Positions 33,479-41,316 of a stretch of 41,316 nt of DNA are shown piece after piece. The position numbers and the translations under genes were made by a program. Under the pieces are notes generated by a model. The model did no database searches. It was given only the letters and a program-made list of their open reading frames with translations, and was not told the DNA's origin. Origin of the DNA: an uncultured Pseudomonadota bacterium (GTDB taxonomy: Bacteria; Pseudomonadota; Gammaproteobacteria; Steroidobacterales; Steroidobacteraceae); assembly GCA_903908265.1 (NCBI GenBank), contig CAIVRI010000077.1:1-41316 (forward strand), given 5' to 3'. The stretch's first letter is position 1; the number at the start of each line of letters is the position of its first letter.

Positions 33479-34323
33479 GGCGGCCCCAGCATCAGATCGC
33501 CAAAGCGCTCCGGGTGGGCGTACACCACATGCCGCCCCGGTCGAGCAAACCCAACTAGGGTCACGCCAAAGCGTTCCGCCGAGCGAATAGCAAAGCCCGT
33601 AGGCGCCGACACAGTCACCAGCGCCGCGATGCCTACAGTGGCGACCTTCTGCACCAGTTCATAACTGGCCCGGCTAGACATGACGACAAAGCCATCCGAG
33701 AGATTCTCCCCACGGCGCACCAAAGCACCGATGAGTTTATCGAGCGCGTTGTGACGACCTACGTCCTCGCGGACCAGGACAACGCCCTGGCCTGGAATCG
33801 CCCAGCCCGCCGCATGAATACTACCGGTGCGGGCATTCAACGCCTGACCTGCCGCAAGACTATCTAAGGCGGTCTGGACATCCAGAGCCGTCAGTCGCAA
33901 ACCGCCGCCAACAGCAGGCGGCGGCCGGATCGCATCATCTACCGTTTCGGCTCCGCACATCCCACAACCGGTCCGACCGGTGAGATTGCGTTGCCGCTCC
34001 AGTAGCTTGGAAAACCGTTCCGGGACAATGTGGAGCCGCACTTCAAGTGCCTGCGCCGTCACGATCGCGGCGACTTCGCGAATCTCGGCCGGATGACCCA
34101 CGATAGCTTCCGTCAGCGTGAAGCCTACCGCCAGGTCTTCCAGATCGCAGGGTGTTGCCAGCATGACCACGTGGGGCACCCCTTGATAGAGAAAGGCAAC
34201 GGGCCACTCCTCCGCTACCACGTCGGTGACCTGCGAGACCGCACCGGCATCCCAGCGCAATACCTCCACCGCGCCGGTGGGGGCTGCGGCATCAGAAAGC
34301 AAGGGTGTAGACGATTCAGACAC
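33475..34323 (-). CDS. fdhD: Formate dehydrogenase sulfurtransferase FdhD
   Basis: The protein is 282 aa from GTG 34323. The catalytic pair is Cys120-Gly-Met-Cys123 in TGRTGCGMCGAE, the CxxC that carries sulfur from IscS to the Mo-bis-MGD cofactor. Other family marks are TPCDLEDLAVGFTLTEAIV, TGSIHAAGWAI, VREDVGRHNALDKLIGAL, VVMSSRASYELVQKVA and SAPTGFAIRSAE. It is needed for active formate dehydrogenase, yet no formate dehydrogenase subunit is in the window, so its client must be elsewhere. The ribosome site before the GTG is weak, and a slightly different start is possible. Confidence 0.95.
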   Translation of the reverse strand: MSESSTPLLSDAAAPTGAVEVLRWDAGAVSQVTDVVAEEWPVAFLYQGVPHVVMLATPCDLEDLAVGFTLTEAIVGHPAEIREVAAIVTAQALEVRLHIVPERFSKLLERQRNLTGRTGCGMCGAETVDDAIRPPPAVGGGLRLTALDVQTALDSLAAGQALNARTGSIHAAGWAIPGQGVVLVREDVGRHNALDKLIGALVRRGENLSDGFVVMSSRASYELVQKVATVGIAALVTVSAPTGFAIRSAERFGVTLVGFARPGRHVVYAHPERFGDLMLGPP

Positions 34324-34540
34324 TGCAATTTACCGAGGACTGGAGTGGGAACGGCGCGCCGTACACGACAACCAAAATACACCCCGGACCGGTTGCGCCT
34401 ACCCACCGGGGAAACCGTGGCGTGGCAGGGGCTGCAGCGGGGCCCGGGGTGCAGTTTACACGCAGGCCACCGCCCAGCTGGACCCGATCAAGGGATCCGC
34501 GAGCGCTCACGAGGCGATCCCCCTCCCAAACAACGCCTAG

Positions 34541-34583
34541 CCAGTGGCGGCCCTCGATGCGCCCCGTCTAGGGCCGCCACTGG
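34541..34583. repeat. 14-bp perfect inverted repeat (long hairpin) in a gene-free stretch
   Basis: CCAGTGGCGGCCCT and AGGGCCGCCACTGG are exact complements around a 15-base loop. It lies in the 519-bp gap between the start of fdhD (minus) and the transporter gene (plus), so it is not at a gene end and no T tract follows. The stretch 34324-34540 has no gene or motif that I recognise. Confidence 0.6.
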
Positions 34584-34735
34584 CCCCACCCCCGCACCCT
34601 TGAGTAGAATTTGCGCCTAGCCACCAGCCGGAACACCAATCAACCCACAGAAGAGACCGCACAGCCCTCCCCGTTCAGCCAAAAGTCATCTGCGCCGGCC
34701 GCCCCGGGTCAGATATGCTGTTGGATTGGCAAATG

Positions 34736-34764
34736 CACCCGCGATCACAGGGTTATCGCGGGTG
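34736..34764 (+). promoter_or_regulatory. 10-bp perfect hairpin in the transporter leader
   Basis: CACCCGCGAT and ATCGCGGGTG flank a nine-base loop (CACAGGGTT). The element ends 79 bases before the transporter ATG and so probably lies in its 5' leader or promoter. A leader attenuator or operator is possible; no T run follows. No family of riboswitch is recognised. Confidence 0.4.
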
Positions 34765-34842
34765 GGTCTCGCCCAGCCCCATCAGGAGTCCGGCCTTCGC
34801 TAATCGGCCGGCGATCTCTGTGTCATGAGGAATCGAGTTCGT

Positions 34843-37119
34843 ATGAAGAATGTATTCTCTCTTTTGCTTGCCGCCCTCTTCGTTGTACCCGGCGCACTGT
34901 GCGCTAGTACGGTCGCCTCTGCGACCGGCACCAAACTGACGTCACCTGCCGACCTGCACGGCAAGCGCATCGCAGTCGCTGTCGGTTCGGCCCAAGAAAT
35001 GTTCGTCACGAAGAACTACTCCGACTCGATCATCTTGCAGTACGACTCGATTCCCGATCTGGCCGTCGCCGTCATCACTGGCAAGGCCGATGCAGCGCTG
35101 AAGGATGAAGGCACCTTAGGGGAGATACTGCGGACCAATCCTGCCGTCGCCGTACTGGGCGAATCGATGTTCTCCGCATCGCTCGCGTCGGGCTTTCGCA
35201 AAGGCCACCCTGCACTGCGCCTGGAGTTCAACGCTTTCCTCAAGCACATACGAAAAAACGGCGAATACGACGAGATGGTGACCCGCTGGATGAAGGGCCC
35301 CAACGGGGTCATGCCAAAGATCCACAACCCCGGCACCAAGGGAAAAATTGTCGTCGGCGTCTCGCTGTTCGGCCTGCCGTTGGCAAGCATTAAGGACAAT
35401 GTGCACTCCGGCCTGCTGCTCGAAGTAGTAGAGCGCTTCGGCGCCTTTCTCGACAAGAAAGTTGAAATCCAATTATTGGAAATCACCGGCATGATCGCCG
35501 CGACTGCCTCCGGCAAGGTCGACATGATCACCGCCTTGTATGACAACGAAGAACGACGCAAGCGGATCGATTTTTCAGACCCCATTTACAAAATGGAAAA
35601 TAAATTCTTTGTACTGAAATCAAACCTCGCATCGGAGCCAGGCGCAGCAGTCAGTACGCAGAGCGACACAAGCGGAAAAATTCGCTCGGCCGCGGATCTC
35701 CATGGACGCCGGATCGCGGTCATGATGGGTACGGCCTACGAGTCCTACGCTACCAAGACGTACCCTGACTCCACAATTCTTCAATACCAGAACGCGGCCG
35801 ATGTCATTGCCGCCGTAAAGTTTGGAAAAGCGGACGCCTCTATTAACGATACCGACTCGCTGCGGGAAATCCTAAAGGAGAATCCGTCCCTAGAGACAGT
35901 CGGCGAGTCCCTGTTTACGTTTAGTGTCGGCGCCGGATTCCGCAAGGATCGCACGGCCCTGCGCGATCAGTTCAACCAGTTTCTAGCGGGCATTCGCAAG
36001 TCCGGGGACTATGACGCGATCATTAACAAATGGATGACCGACAACCCCGCAAAGACGCCTGCATCCGGCCAAGTGGCGAACAAAGGCGAACTGCTCATCG
36101 GCACTTCCAATGTCGGCTTCCCTTGGGTGGCATTCCAAGATAACGCCTTGGTCGGCGCGGATATCGACCTGATGACTCGCTTCGCCGAATCCATCGGCAA
36201 GACGCCGAAGTTCTCTGTAATGGATTTCAGCGCCCTCATCGCGGCGCTGGTAAGCGGAAAAGTGGACATGATTGCCAGCGATATTTTTATTACTGAAGAA
36301 CGCATGAAGCGAATCGATTTCTCCGATGCCTATTACGAGGCGGGGAATAAAGTCTATGCGCTGAGAGAAAATATAGGCGCTGCCACGACCGAACCTGCGG
36401 CAGAACCTCCGAAATCCACGTTTCTCTCAAGACTCAAAGACAGTTTTGAGTCGAACATCATGCATGAGAGGCGGTATCTAATTATCTTCGATGGCCTGCA
36501 GACCACCGTTCTGATCTCGATACTGGCGACGTTGTTTGGCACCGCACTCGGTGGCGTGGTCTGCTTTATGCGACTCTCGTCCAGTTTTTGGTTGAATACG
36601 CCGGCAAAAGTGTACATCTCGATCCTGCGCGGCACGCCCGTGCTGGTCCTGTTGATGCTGATTTTCTATGTCGTCTTCGGGTCCGTAAACATCAGCCCAA
36701 CATTGGTTGCAGTCATCGCGTTCGGCATGAACTTCGCCGCTTATTTTGCGGAAATCTTCCGCGCTGGCATGAGTGGCATTGAGGATGGCCAGCGGGAAGC
36801 AGGCATCGCGATGGGCTTAACGCCGACGCAAACTTTTATCAATATTCTGCTACCGCAGACGATTGTGCGAATTCTTCCGGTCTACAAGGGCGAGTTCATT
36901 TCATTGGTGAAAATGACTTCCGTCGTCGGCTACATCGCCGTACAGGACCTCACTAAAGCGGGTGACATCATTCGCAGCCGCACGTTTGATGCATTTTTCC
37001 CCTTGGTCATGGTTGCGATCTTGTACTTCATCGTCGCGGCAGTGCTTATCCAAGCGCTAGAGTATCTCGAACGCAGAACAGATCCGGTAGCCAGACGCCG
37101 TCAGGGAGGCGCCCAATGA
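34843..37119 (+). CDS. Amino-acid ABC transporter: tandem permuted binding domains fused to permease (GlnP-like)
   Basis: The protein is 758 aa from ATG 34843, where a signal peptide begins ([20 protein letters not shown]); ATG 34825 is the alternative. The order is unusual. Residues 34-156 are the second half (B) of an SBP_bac_3 domain ([28 protein letters not shown]). Residues 166-262 are a first half ([28 protein letters not shown]). Then come a second B (278-400) and a second A (412-510; [31 protein letters not shown]). Residues 524-758 form the permease with coupling loop [20 protein letters not shown]1/B2 and A1/A2 are clearly similar, so the duplicated unit is B-A. It should import glutamine-like or polar amino acids. 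Its stop overlaps the ATPase start (ATGA). Confidence 0.9.
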   Translation: MKNVFSLLLAALFVVPGALCASTVASATGTKLTSPADLHGKRIAVAVGSAQEMFVTKNYSDSIILQYDSIPDLAVAVITGKADAALKDEGTLGEILRTNPAVAVLGESMFSASLASGFRKGHPALRLEFNAFLKHIRKNGEYDEMVTRWMKGPNGVMPKIHNPGTKGKIVVGVSLFGLPLASIKDNVHSGLLLEVVERFGAFLDKKVEIQLLEITGMIAATASGKVDMITALYDNEERRKRIDFSDPIYKMENKFFVLKSNLASEPGAAVSTQSDTSGKIRSAADLHGRRIAVMMGTAYESYATKTYPDSTILQYQNAADVIAAVKFGKADASINDTDSLREILKENPSLETVGESLFTFSVGAGFRKDRTALRDQFNQFLAGIRKSGDYDAIINKWMTDNPAKTPASGQVANKGELLIGTSNVGFPWVAFQDNALVGADIDLMTRFAESIGKTPKFSVMDFSALIAALVSGKVDMIASDIFITEERMKRIDFSDAYYEAGNKVYALRENIGAATTEPAAEPPKSTFLSRLKDSFESNIMHERRYLIIFDGLQTTVLISILATLFGTALGGVVCFMRLSSSFWLNTPAKVYISILRGTPVLVLLMLIFYVVFGSVNISPTLVAVIAFGMNFAAYFAEIFRAGMSGIEDGQREAGIAMGLTPTQTFINILLPQTIVRILPVYKGEFISLVKMTSVVGYIAVQDLTKAGDIIRSRTFDAFFPLVMVAILYFIVAAVLIQALEYLERRTDPVARRRQGGAQ

Positions 37120-38207
37120 TCAAGATCGAACACCTATCGAAGAGTTACGGGAATCTGACCGTTCTCAAGGACATTTCCACCGAAATTCATAAGGGTGAGG
37201 TCGTAGCAATTATCGGGCCCTCCGGTACCGGCAAGAGCACGTTCCTGCGTTGCCTTAACCTCTTGGACAGACCCACGGGTGGGGCCATCCATGTTGACGG
37301 TCAGGACATCCTGAACAAGCACACAAATGTGCCGAAGATTCGTCAGAAAATGAACATGGTGTTTCAGTCCTTCAACCTGTTCTCGCATCTGACGGTTCTG
37401 GAGAATCTGATCCTGGCACCGATCAAGCTACGCGGCGTGTCCGAACAGGCAGCAAAAGCGCGCAGCATGGATCTGCTGCGCCTCGTTGGATTAGGCGAAA
37501 AAGCGGATTTTTTCCCGCAGGAACTGTCCGGCGGTCAAAAGCAGCGCGTCGCTATCGCCCGCTGTTTGGCGATGGACCCTGAGGTTATTCTGTTCGATGA
37601 ACCGACCTCAGCGCTGGATCCTACGATGGTGAGCGAAGTGCTCAGCGTGATCCGACGCTTGGCGAAGGACGGCATGACGATGGCCATCGTCACGCACGAG
37701 ATGGACTTTGCTCGCGATGTCGCCAACCGGGTCTTCTATATGGATCAAGGCTTGATCTATGAGGAAGGCACCCCGGCGCAGATCTTCGACAATCCGCAAA
37801 AAGAACGCACCCGGGTCTTCATCAACCGCGTGCGTACCTGTCGTTATGATATCAACTCGCCAGACTTCGATATCTACGCGATGAACGCCCAGATTGAGCA
37901 GTTCTGCGACAAACACAATCTAACGGCGAAGACCTGCTCCAACCTGCTGTTGGTGTCAGAAGAAATCCTACAGATGTACAAGCCGTTACTGCACGACTGC
38001 AAGCTCACGGTCGTCGTCGGTTATGCCGAGAAGACCGGCCAGGTCGAACTGCTGTTTGAAAGTGCCACCCGTATCGGCAACGTACTGGAAGTGGGCGGCG
38101 AGGAAGATGATTTGGCGTTGATCATCGTGCGCAACTATGCGGAGGAGATCGATTACCAGGTCGTCGATGGCACCGAGCGATTACGGCTTGTCGTAAAGAA
38201 GACCTGA
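37116..38207 (+). CDS. GlnQ-like ABC ATPase with extra C-terminal GHKL/RsbW-like domain
   Basis: The protein is 363 aa, against about 240-250 for usual GlnQ. Residues 1-240 are a complete polar-amino-acid ATPase: Walker [12 protein letters not shown]-loop [13 protein letters not shown], signature [15 protein letters not shown], Walker [14 protein letters not shown] and the switch His in IVTHEMDFA. Residues 243-363 are additional. [33 protein letters not shown], and [20 protein letters not shown] ending LRLVVKKT follow the order of anti-sigma-type histidine-kinase ATPase folds (N-box helix, then I-V-x-x-Y-A-D-x-I-x-Y near the end). The Asn that binds magnesium and the DxG box are missing, so it would not bind ATP normally. 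A regulatory role on transport is inferred. Confidence 0.9.
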   Translation: MIKIEHLSKSYGNLTVLKDISTEIHKGEVVAIIGPSGTGKSTFLRCLNLLDRPTGGAIHVDGQDILNKHTNVPKIRQKMNMVFQSFNLFSHLTVLENLILAPIKLRGVSEQAAKARSMDLLRLVGLGEKADFFPQELSGGQKQRVAIARCLAMDPEVILFDEPTSALDPTMVSEVLSVIRRLAKDGMTMAIVTHEMDFARDVANRVFYMDQGLIYEEGTPAQIFDNPQKERTRVFINRVRTCRYDINSPDFDIYAMNAQIEQFCDKHNLTAKTCSNLLLVSEEILQMYKPLLHDCKLTVVVGYAEKTGQVELLFESATRIGNVLEVGGEEDDLALIIVRNYAEEIDYQVVDGTERLRLVVKKT

Positions 38208-38222
38208 CGACAGCCGCGGAGA

Positions 38223-38245
38223 CGGGGACTGGCTGGCGGTCCCCG
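38223..38245 (+). terminator. Hairpin after the ABC ATPase gene
   Basis: CGGGGAC and GTCCCCG pair around a nine-base loop, beginning 16 bases after the stop codon. No T tract follows, so termination here is plausible but not certain. Confidence 0.45.
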
Positions 38246-39305
38246 ATGGCCCCAAACTGATCTAAAACGCGATGATTGGGTAACGCCTTCTAACGCGCAG
38301 GTAATCGGAGCAACTCTCTGCGAAGCGGATCGCGCTGCGCGCGACTGCTGCCAATTTGGCGCGCACTGTATGGCCTCATCGTACTGGAGGCGCGCGCCGG
38401 CTTGGCGAGTCCGTCGCCCCACGCCTTGAGCGTATCAGCCCAATGAGCCCCTTCAGGTAGCCATGTCCAGATAGCGTCACGCCGAAGGAGTAGTGACCGG
38501 TGGGACTGCTTGGTGCCAGGGTAATGGATCTAGCGTAGCAAGCCGGCGCACACGCGGCGCAGGGGCAATGTCCCACAAGGCGTTCTTAGTGTGCGGAGAC
38601 TGCCGCCGATGCGGTTTCGGGGGGAGGCCAGCGACGGTCAACACGATCGTGGTATTAGCAGAACGGGTTGGCGTTACTTTGGGGCCGAGAGTGCTGCGAC
38701 CCAAGCCTCTATTTAGTAGGGCCTATGCGGCCCACGAGCCGCGAGAACCGTACGTTGCGTCGGATTGAATTACCGGTTTCCGAAGAAATGGTGGCTAGGG
38801 AGGGAATCTAAGTCCAATAGAATCAGCTCTGATTTAAGACCCTAAACGGATTCTACTTTGACTGATACCAACAAAATACCAGCAAAATCCGGAGGCTTGC
38901 TCGAGGGCGGCTCGAGAGGATTATTGTTAAACCCTATCCCCGCGATATCTTCACCGGCGCAAGATTCAAGAATAAGCCGCCAAAGCGGCAGCAGGCAAAA
39001 GAAGCGATGCAGCCTGTCGGATTCAGCCCGCAGATTGATCGCGGCGACCTTCTCGCCGTCTGGGTCCATTACCAGCCGCGTGCCCAGACCGGCGTGAGGT
39101 GATGACCGAGATGGCAGCAGCAATACCCTTATCCATTCCGAGGAATTAGCACGTCACGATACTGCACGCCAAACAACCCCAACTTTTGGCGTCGATGGGC
39201 GTACTAGTTAATATTGGCCTGTTCAATGCACGTCAAAATGTTGGCGTTTAATACCCAGCAATGACCAATGGACCAACATTGGCTGTTCTGCTTCAAAGAG
39301 TGGTA
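38246..39305. other. About 1 kb with no recognisable gene
   Basis: Open frames here are short. Those at 38493-38768 (plus), 38842-39123 (minus) and 38858-39097 (plus) have no ribosome site and no recognisable motif. The base composition turns more AT-rich from about 38760. No tRNA, terminator with T run, or insertion-sequence end was seen. The stretch could be decayed sequence at the edge of an acquired region. Confidence 0.5.
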
Positions 39306-39572
39306 GTGAAAAAGATGACCTTTGGTGATGTTGCCGTATCCTTAGTGGGCTGTGGCACCTTTGCCCTGCTCACCGCCTGTGGCGGCGGCTCAGCCTTCCA
39401 GGAGGCGGCAGGCACCATCACCGCCGCCAAACCCACCGCCGACCAAACCGCGACGAACGCCGCGACAAGCCCGGCAGAAGCCGCAGTCGCGACCGCCGCG
39501 GAAGGCAGCGCAGCTGGCAATGCCTCCAGTGCGAAAGCCACGACCGAAGTGGGGGGGCACGGTAAAAAATAG
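39306..39572 (+). CDS. Short alanine-rich lipoprotein, 88 aa
   Basis: The start is taken as GTG 39306 (VKKMTFGD), five bases after AAAGAG; ATG 39315 and ATG 39261 are alternatives. A lipoprotein signal ends in LLTAC with a CGGGS tether. The mature 64 residues are Ala/Thr-rich with no predicted fold (AAVATAAEGSAAGNASSAKA) and end GGHGKK. I do not recognise a family. A run of seven G at 39551-39557 precedes the stop by 15 bases; losing one G would extend the frame by about ten codons with an end reading NCRVFPCK. It may be a genuine small surface lipoprotein or the shifted 5' end of a former gene. Confidence 0.55.
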   Translation: MKKMTFGDVAVSLVGCGTFALLTACGGGSAFQEAAGTITAAKPTADQTATNAATSPAEAAVATAAEGSAAGNASSAKATTEVGGHGKK

Positions 39573-39695
39573 CAAGAACTGTCGTGTCTTCCCTTGTAAG
39601 TGATTGACTTGTTTACTGTGCTCTCTGGGCCAAAGCCAGCCGTTCTGGTCGAACAATGACACCGCGCTAACCCTGGCGCTCCGGACAATAACCCC

Positions 39696-39717
39696 CCCCA
39701 ACGGAGACCCGTTGGGG
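39696..39717. terminator. 9-bp hairpin between the lipoprotein and fic
   Basis: CCCCAACGG and CCGTTGGGG flank a four-base AGAC loop; on the plus strand TGTTGATATT follows. It sits between the convergent lipoprotein and fic genes and could end either transcript. The rest of 39573-39808 shows nothing further. Confidence 0.55.
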
Positions 39718-39808
39718 TGTTGATATTGGTGACGGATGGTTGACCGCAGAACTGGGGCCTCGGTCAGCCGTTTCGGACTACTGTGAACCGGTGCGTATTC
39801 CCGCGTAA

Positions 39809-40957
39809 TCACCGCGACAGCAGCTCGATGTAAGGTTGGTAGCTGTAGCTGCGATTCTTCTTCTGGCCGGTCATTTCCATCACGATGTCCAGGTCTTCCA
39901 GTACTTTGACGGCGGCAGTGGCGGTCGGAAAGGTGGTTTCCAGTTTTTGCCGCACACGCTCGATGGTGAAGCGCGGCATCATGGGCAGCAACTCGAACAG
40001 CCGGTAGCTGGCGGGGCTGGCCCTGGGTGCTTCGAGCAGGCGGCGCCGATCCGCCGCTATCAGGCTGGCGACGGCGATGATGCTGCGTTCAGCGTCACTG
40101 GCGGCCGTCGCCACGCCTTCAAGGAAGAACGCGACCCAGGATTCCCAGTCGCCTTCGGTGCGGATGATCGACAGGCGCCGGTAGTACTCGGCCTGATACT
40201 GCTTCAGGTAACCGCTGACGTACATCAGCGGTTCCACCAGCAATCTCCAATGTTCCAGCAGTGCGGCGATCAGCAAGCGCCCAATGCGACCATTGCCATC
40301 AAGGAACGGGTGGATGGTTTCAAACTGGGCGTGTGCCAGCGCGATCCTAACCAGCGGCGGCAGCGTGCCTGCCTTGTCGTGAATGAATTGCTCCAGGTCG
40401 CCCAGCAGATCTACCACCCGGTCGGCCGGCGGCGGCACGAAAGCGGCGTTGCCCGGACGGGTGCCGCCGATCCAGTTCTGAGAGCGACGCAGTTCCCCGG
40501 GCTGCTTCCCGGCAACTCGCACCCCTTCCAGCAGGATACGGTGGGCCTCACACAGGAGGCGCACGCTGATGGGCAGCCCGTTGGGGTCGCGCAGGTTGTC
40601 CTGCACCCGTCGAAAGGCGCGCAGATAGTTGGTGACTTCCTCGACATCGTCCGTGTTGCTGACGGCGAAACCTGCTTCCTCGTCGAACAGATCGGTCAAT
40701 GTCGCCTGGGTACCTTCGATTTGTGAGGTAAGCAGGGCTTCCTTACGGATCGCGCTGTACAGCAGCCAGTCTACCGACGGCACCAGCCCGGACACCCCGG
40801 ACAGGCGGGCGAGCGCCAGCTCTGCCTGATGATTCAGGTCGGCATACGCCTCTGGGGCCAGTTCAGGGTTGCTGGGCGGCAGGGGATGCGGGACGAAGGC
40901 CCGAACCGGTTCGCCCTGCGTGGTCGAAATGGCGTAAGTGCCCGTGGTCCGCTTCAT
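39809..40957 (-). CDS. Fic-family AMPylase/nucleotidyltransferase (class II)
   Basis: The protein is 382 aa. Residues 15-100 are a Fic_N-type region with the inhibitory helix T77-S-Q-I-E-G82 ([S/T]xxxE[G/N]); Glu81 would block the gamma-phosphate of ATP. The Fic core has the full active motif H216-P-F-L-D-G-N-G-R-I-G-R (HxFx[D/E]GNGRxxR), so AMP transfer to a target hydroxyl is expected. NWIGG and AFVPPP form the target flap. Residues about 315-382 (FTIERVRQKLETTFPTATAA, VLEDLDIVMEMTGQ) look like a winged helix, as in SoFic-type proteins, and could bind DNA. ATG 40957 has no Shine-Dalgarno; a palindromic site abuts it instead. The target is unknown. It lies beside an integrase relic, which suggests acquisition. 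Confidence 0.93.
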   Translation of the reverse strand: MKRTTGTYAISTTQGEPVRAFVPHPLPPSNPELAPEAYADLNHQAELALARLSGVSGLVPSVDWLLYSAIRKEALLTSQIEGTQATLTDLFDEEAGFAVSNTDDVEEVTNYLRAFRRVQDNLRDPNGLPISVRLLCEAHRILLEGVRVAGKQPGELRRSQNWIGGTRPGNAAFVPPPADRVVDLLGDLEQFIHDKAGTLPPLVRIALAHAQFETIHPFLDGNGRIGRLLIAALLEHWRLLVEPLMYVSGYLKQYQAEYYRRLSIIRTEGDWESWVAFFLEGVATAASDAERSIIAVASLIAADRRRLLEAPRASPASYRLFELLPMMPRFTIERVRQKLETTFPTATAAVKVLEDLDIVMEMTGQKKNRSYSYQPYIELLSR

Positions 40958-41037
40958 GATAAAGGCATCTTTAATGTGAGCTTGTAGAATTAAAGCATTC
41001 TTTAATATTAAGCGCCAGCATTAAAGCAGCCTTTGAT
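40958..41037. promoter_or_regulatory. Three palindromes AAAG-N4-CTTT at an exact 31-bp period upstream of fic
   Basis: AAAG-N4-CTTT cores lie at 40961-40972, 40992-41003 and 41023-41034, with centres 40966.5, 40997.5 and 41028.5. Flanks extend the best copy to ATTAAAGCATTCTTTAAT (40989-41006, perfect seven-base arms), and the third to ATTAAAGCAGCCTTTGAT. The spacing equals three helical turns, so all sites face the same side of the DNA. The first copy covers the place where a ribosome site for fic should be. An operator array for the winged helix of Fic itself, or for a linked regulator, is inferred. Confidence 0.6.
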
Positions 41038-41079
41038 CAGAGGATCTGCCGCCGGCCGCCCCGCCCGCGAGGGATGCCT

Positions 41080-41316
41080 TTACAGTTGCCGCGCGCAGCG
41101 GGTGATGGGGCTGCGGTAGCCATGGATGGCGCGCATCAGGGCACCTACGGCCTTGGGGTCCACCAGGGCGGCCCGCGGCTTGGTCTTCACGGCTGTGAGC
41201 ACCTCGCGTGCCTGAATGTCTGCCACGGGGTTCCGGTTCATCTGGCCCGTCTGAACGCCGTAGCCGAAGATGCGCCGCAGCAGTTGGGCCAGTCGCCGAG
41301 CAGTCTCCGCCCGCCC
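41080..41316 (-). pseudogene. Truncated P4-type tyrosine integrase (runs off the right edge)
   Basis: The minus-strand frame from the window end to TAA 41080 (78 codons, no start inside) reads TARRLAQLLRRIFGYGVQTG, QMNRNPVADIQAREVL, KPRAALVDPKAVGALMRAI and HGYRSPITRCARQL, then stop. This is the core-binding (SAM-like) domain of P4/DUF4102-type integrases. In intact relatives the sequence continues (TRxALxLxPL) into the catalytic domain with the R-H-R-Y residues, none of which is present. The gene is therefore cut before its active site. The 5' part lies beyond the window. It marks the scar of an integrated element next to fic. Confidence 0.8.

Noticed and set aside
38493-38768. 91-codon frame with CGDCRRCGFG that hints at a zinc ribbon
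   Set aside because: No ribosome site, the rest is non-globular, and only two spaced CxxC-like positions occur, so chance is likely.
38842-39123. Overlapping small frames on both strands in the AT-richer stretch
   Set aside because: Neither has a convincing start signal, signal peptide or family resemblance.
1-41316. CRISPR arrays, tRNA or rRNA genes, complete insertion sequences
   Set aside because: No regularly spaced direct repeats with unique spacers, no cloverleaf or rRNA signature, and no transposase with inverted ends were seen on either strand.

Overview
The window reads as a chromosomal segment of a GC-rich gammaproteobacterium. Supporting signs are the fused RlmKL rRNA methyltransferase, E. 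coli-like MsrA, YbdL, PotF, PuuA/PuuD/PuuR and GabP relatives, a Gram-negative tripartite efflux system, and an outer-membrane barrel ending in phenylalanine. I cannot fix the genus from sequence alone. Most genes lie on the minus strand in tightly overlapping operons.

Layout. At 1-3.3 kb a plus-strand di-haem DHOR-family protein, cut by the left edge, converges on a secreted YncE-like beta-propeller. From 8.9 down to 3.5 kb runs a three-gene RND efflux operon (outer-membrane factor, lipoprotein adaptor, RND pump). Its upstream flank holds a dead PIN-toxin/antitoxin pair (9.07-9.5 kb) in which both reading frames are broken by TAG. Then come msrA, a small hypothetical gene and a PAP2 phosphatase.

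From 20.7 down to 11.4 kb is the metabolic core. It is a nine-gene collinear cluster: puuD, puuA, a putrescine-type ABC importer (potF-potG-potH-potI), a polyphosphate glucokinase, a YbdL-type methionine aminotransferase and a Cys/Met-metabolism lyase. Junctions range from 4-bp overlaps to gaps of at most 33 bp. The cluster would import putrescine, glutamylate it and release GABA, although puuB and puuC are not here. A PuuR-like repressor (24.6 kb), an outer-membrane barrel (25.3 kb) and a GabP-like permease (29.2 kb) sit within 9 kb and fit the same theme. Between them are rlmKL and a DnaQ-exonuclease/UvrC-like GIY-YIG fusion, a two-domain universal stress protein and a threonine-dehydratase-like enzyme.

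From 30.6 to 34.3 kb are GNAT, GST, a fatty-acid desaturase, a small conserved protein and fdhD. At 34.8-38.2 kb is a two-gene amino-acid ABC transporter of unusual design. Two tandem binding domains with their halves in circularly permuted order (B-A-B-A) are fused to the permease. The ATPase carries an extra C-terminal domain resembling a degenerate RsbW/GHKL fold. About 1 kb without a recognisable gene follows, then a short alanine-rich lipoprotein.

The right end (39.8-41.3 kb) looks like an island edge. It has a Fic-family enzyme with an inhibitory-helix motif and a C-terminal winged helix, an array of three palindromes at an exact 31-bp period directly upstream of it, and the truncated remnant of a P4-type integrase running off the window. 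The observations I rate highest are the phased palindrome array at fic and the permuted SBP-permease/ATPase-GHKL transporter.
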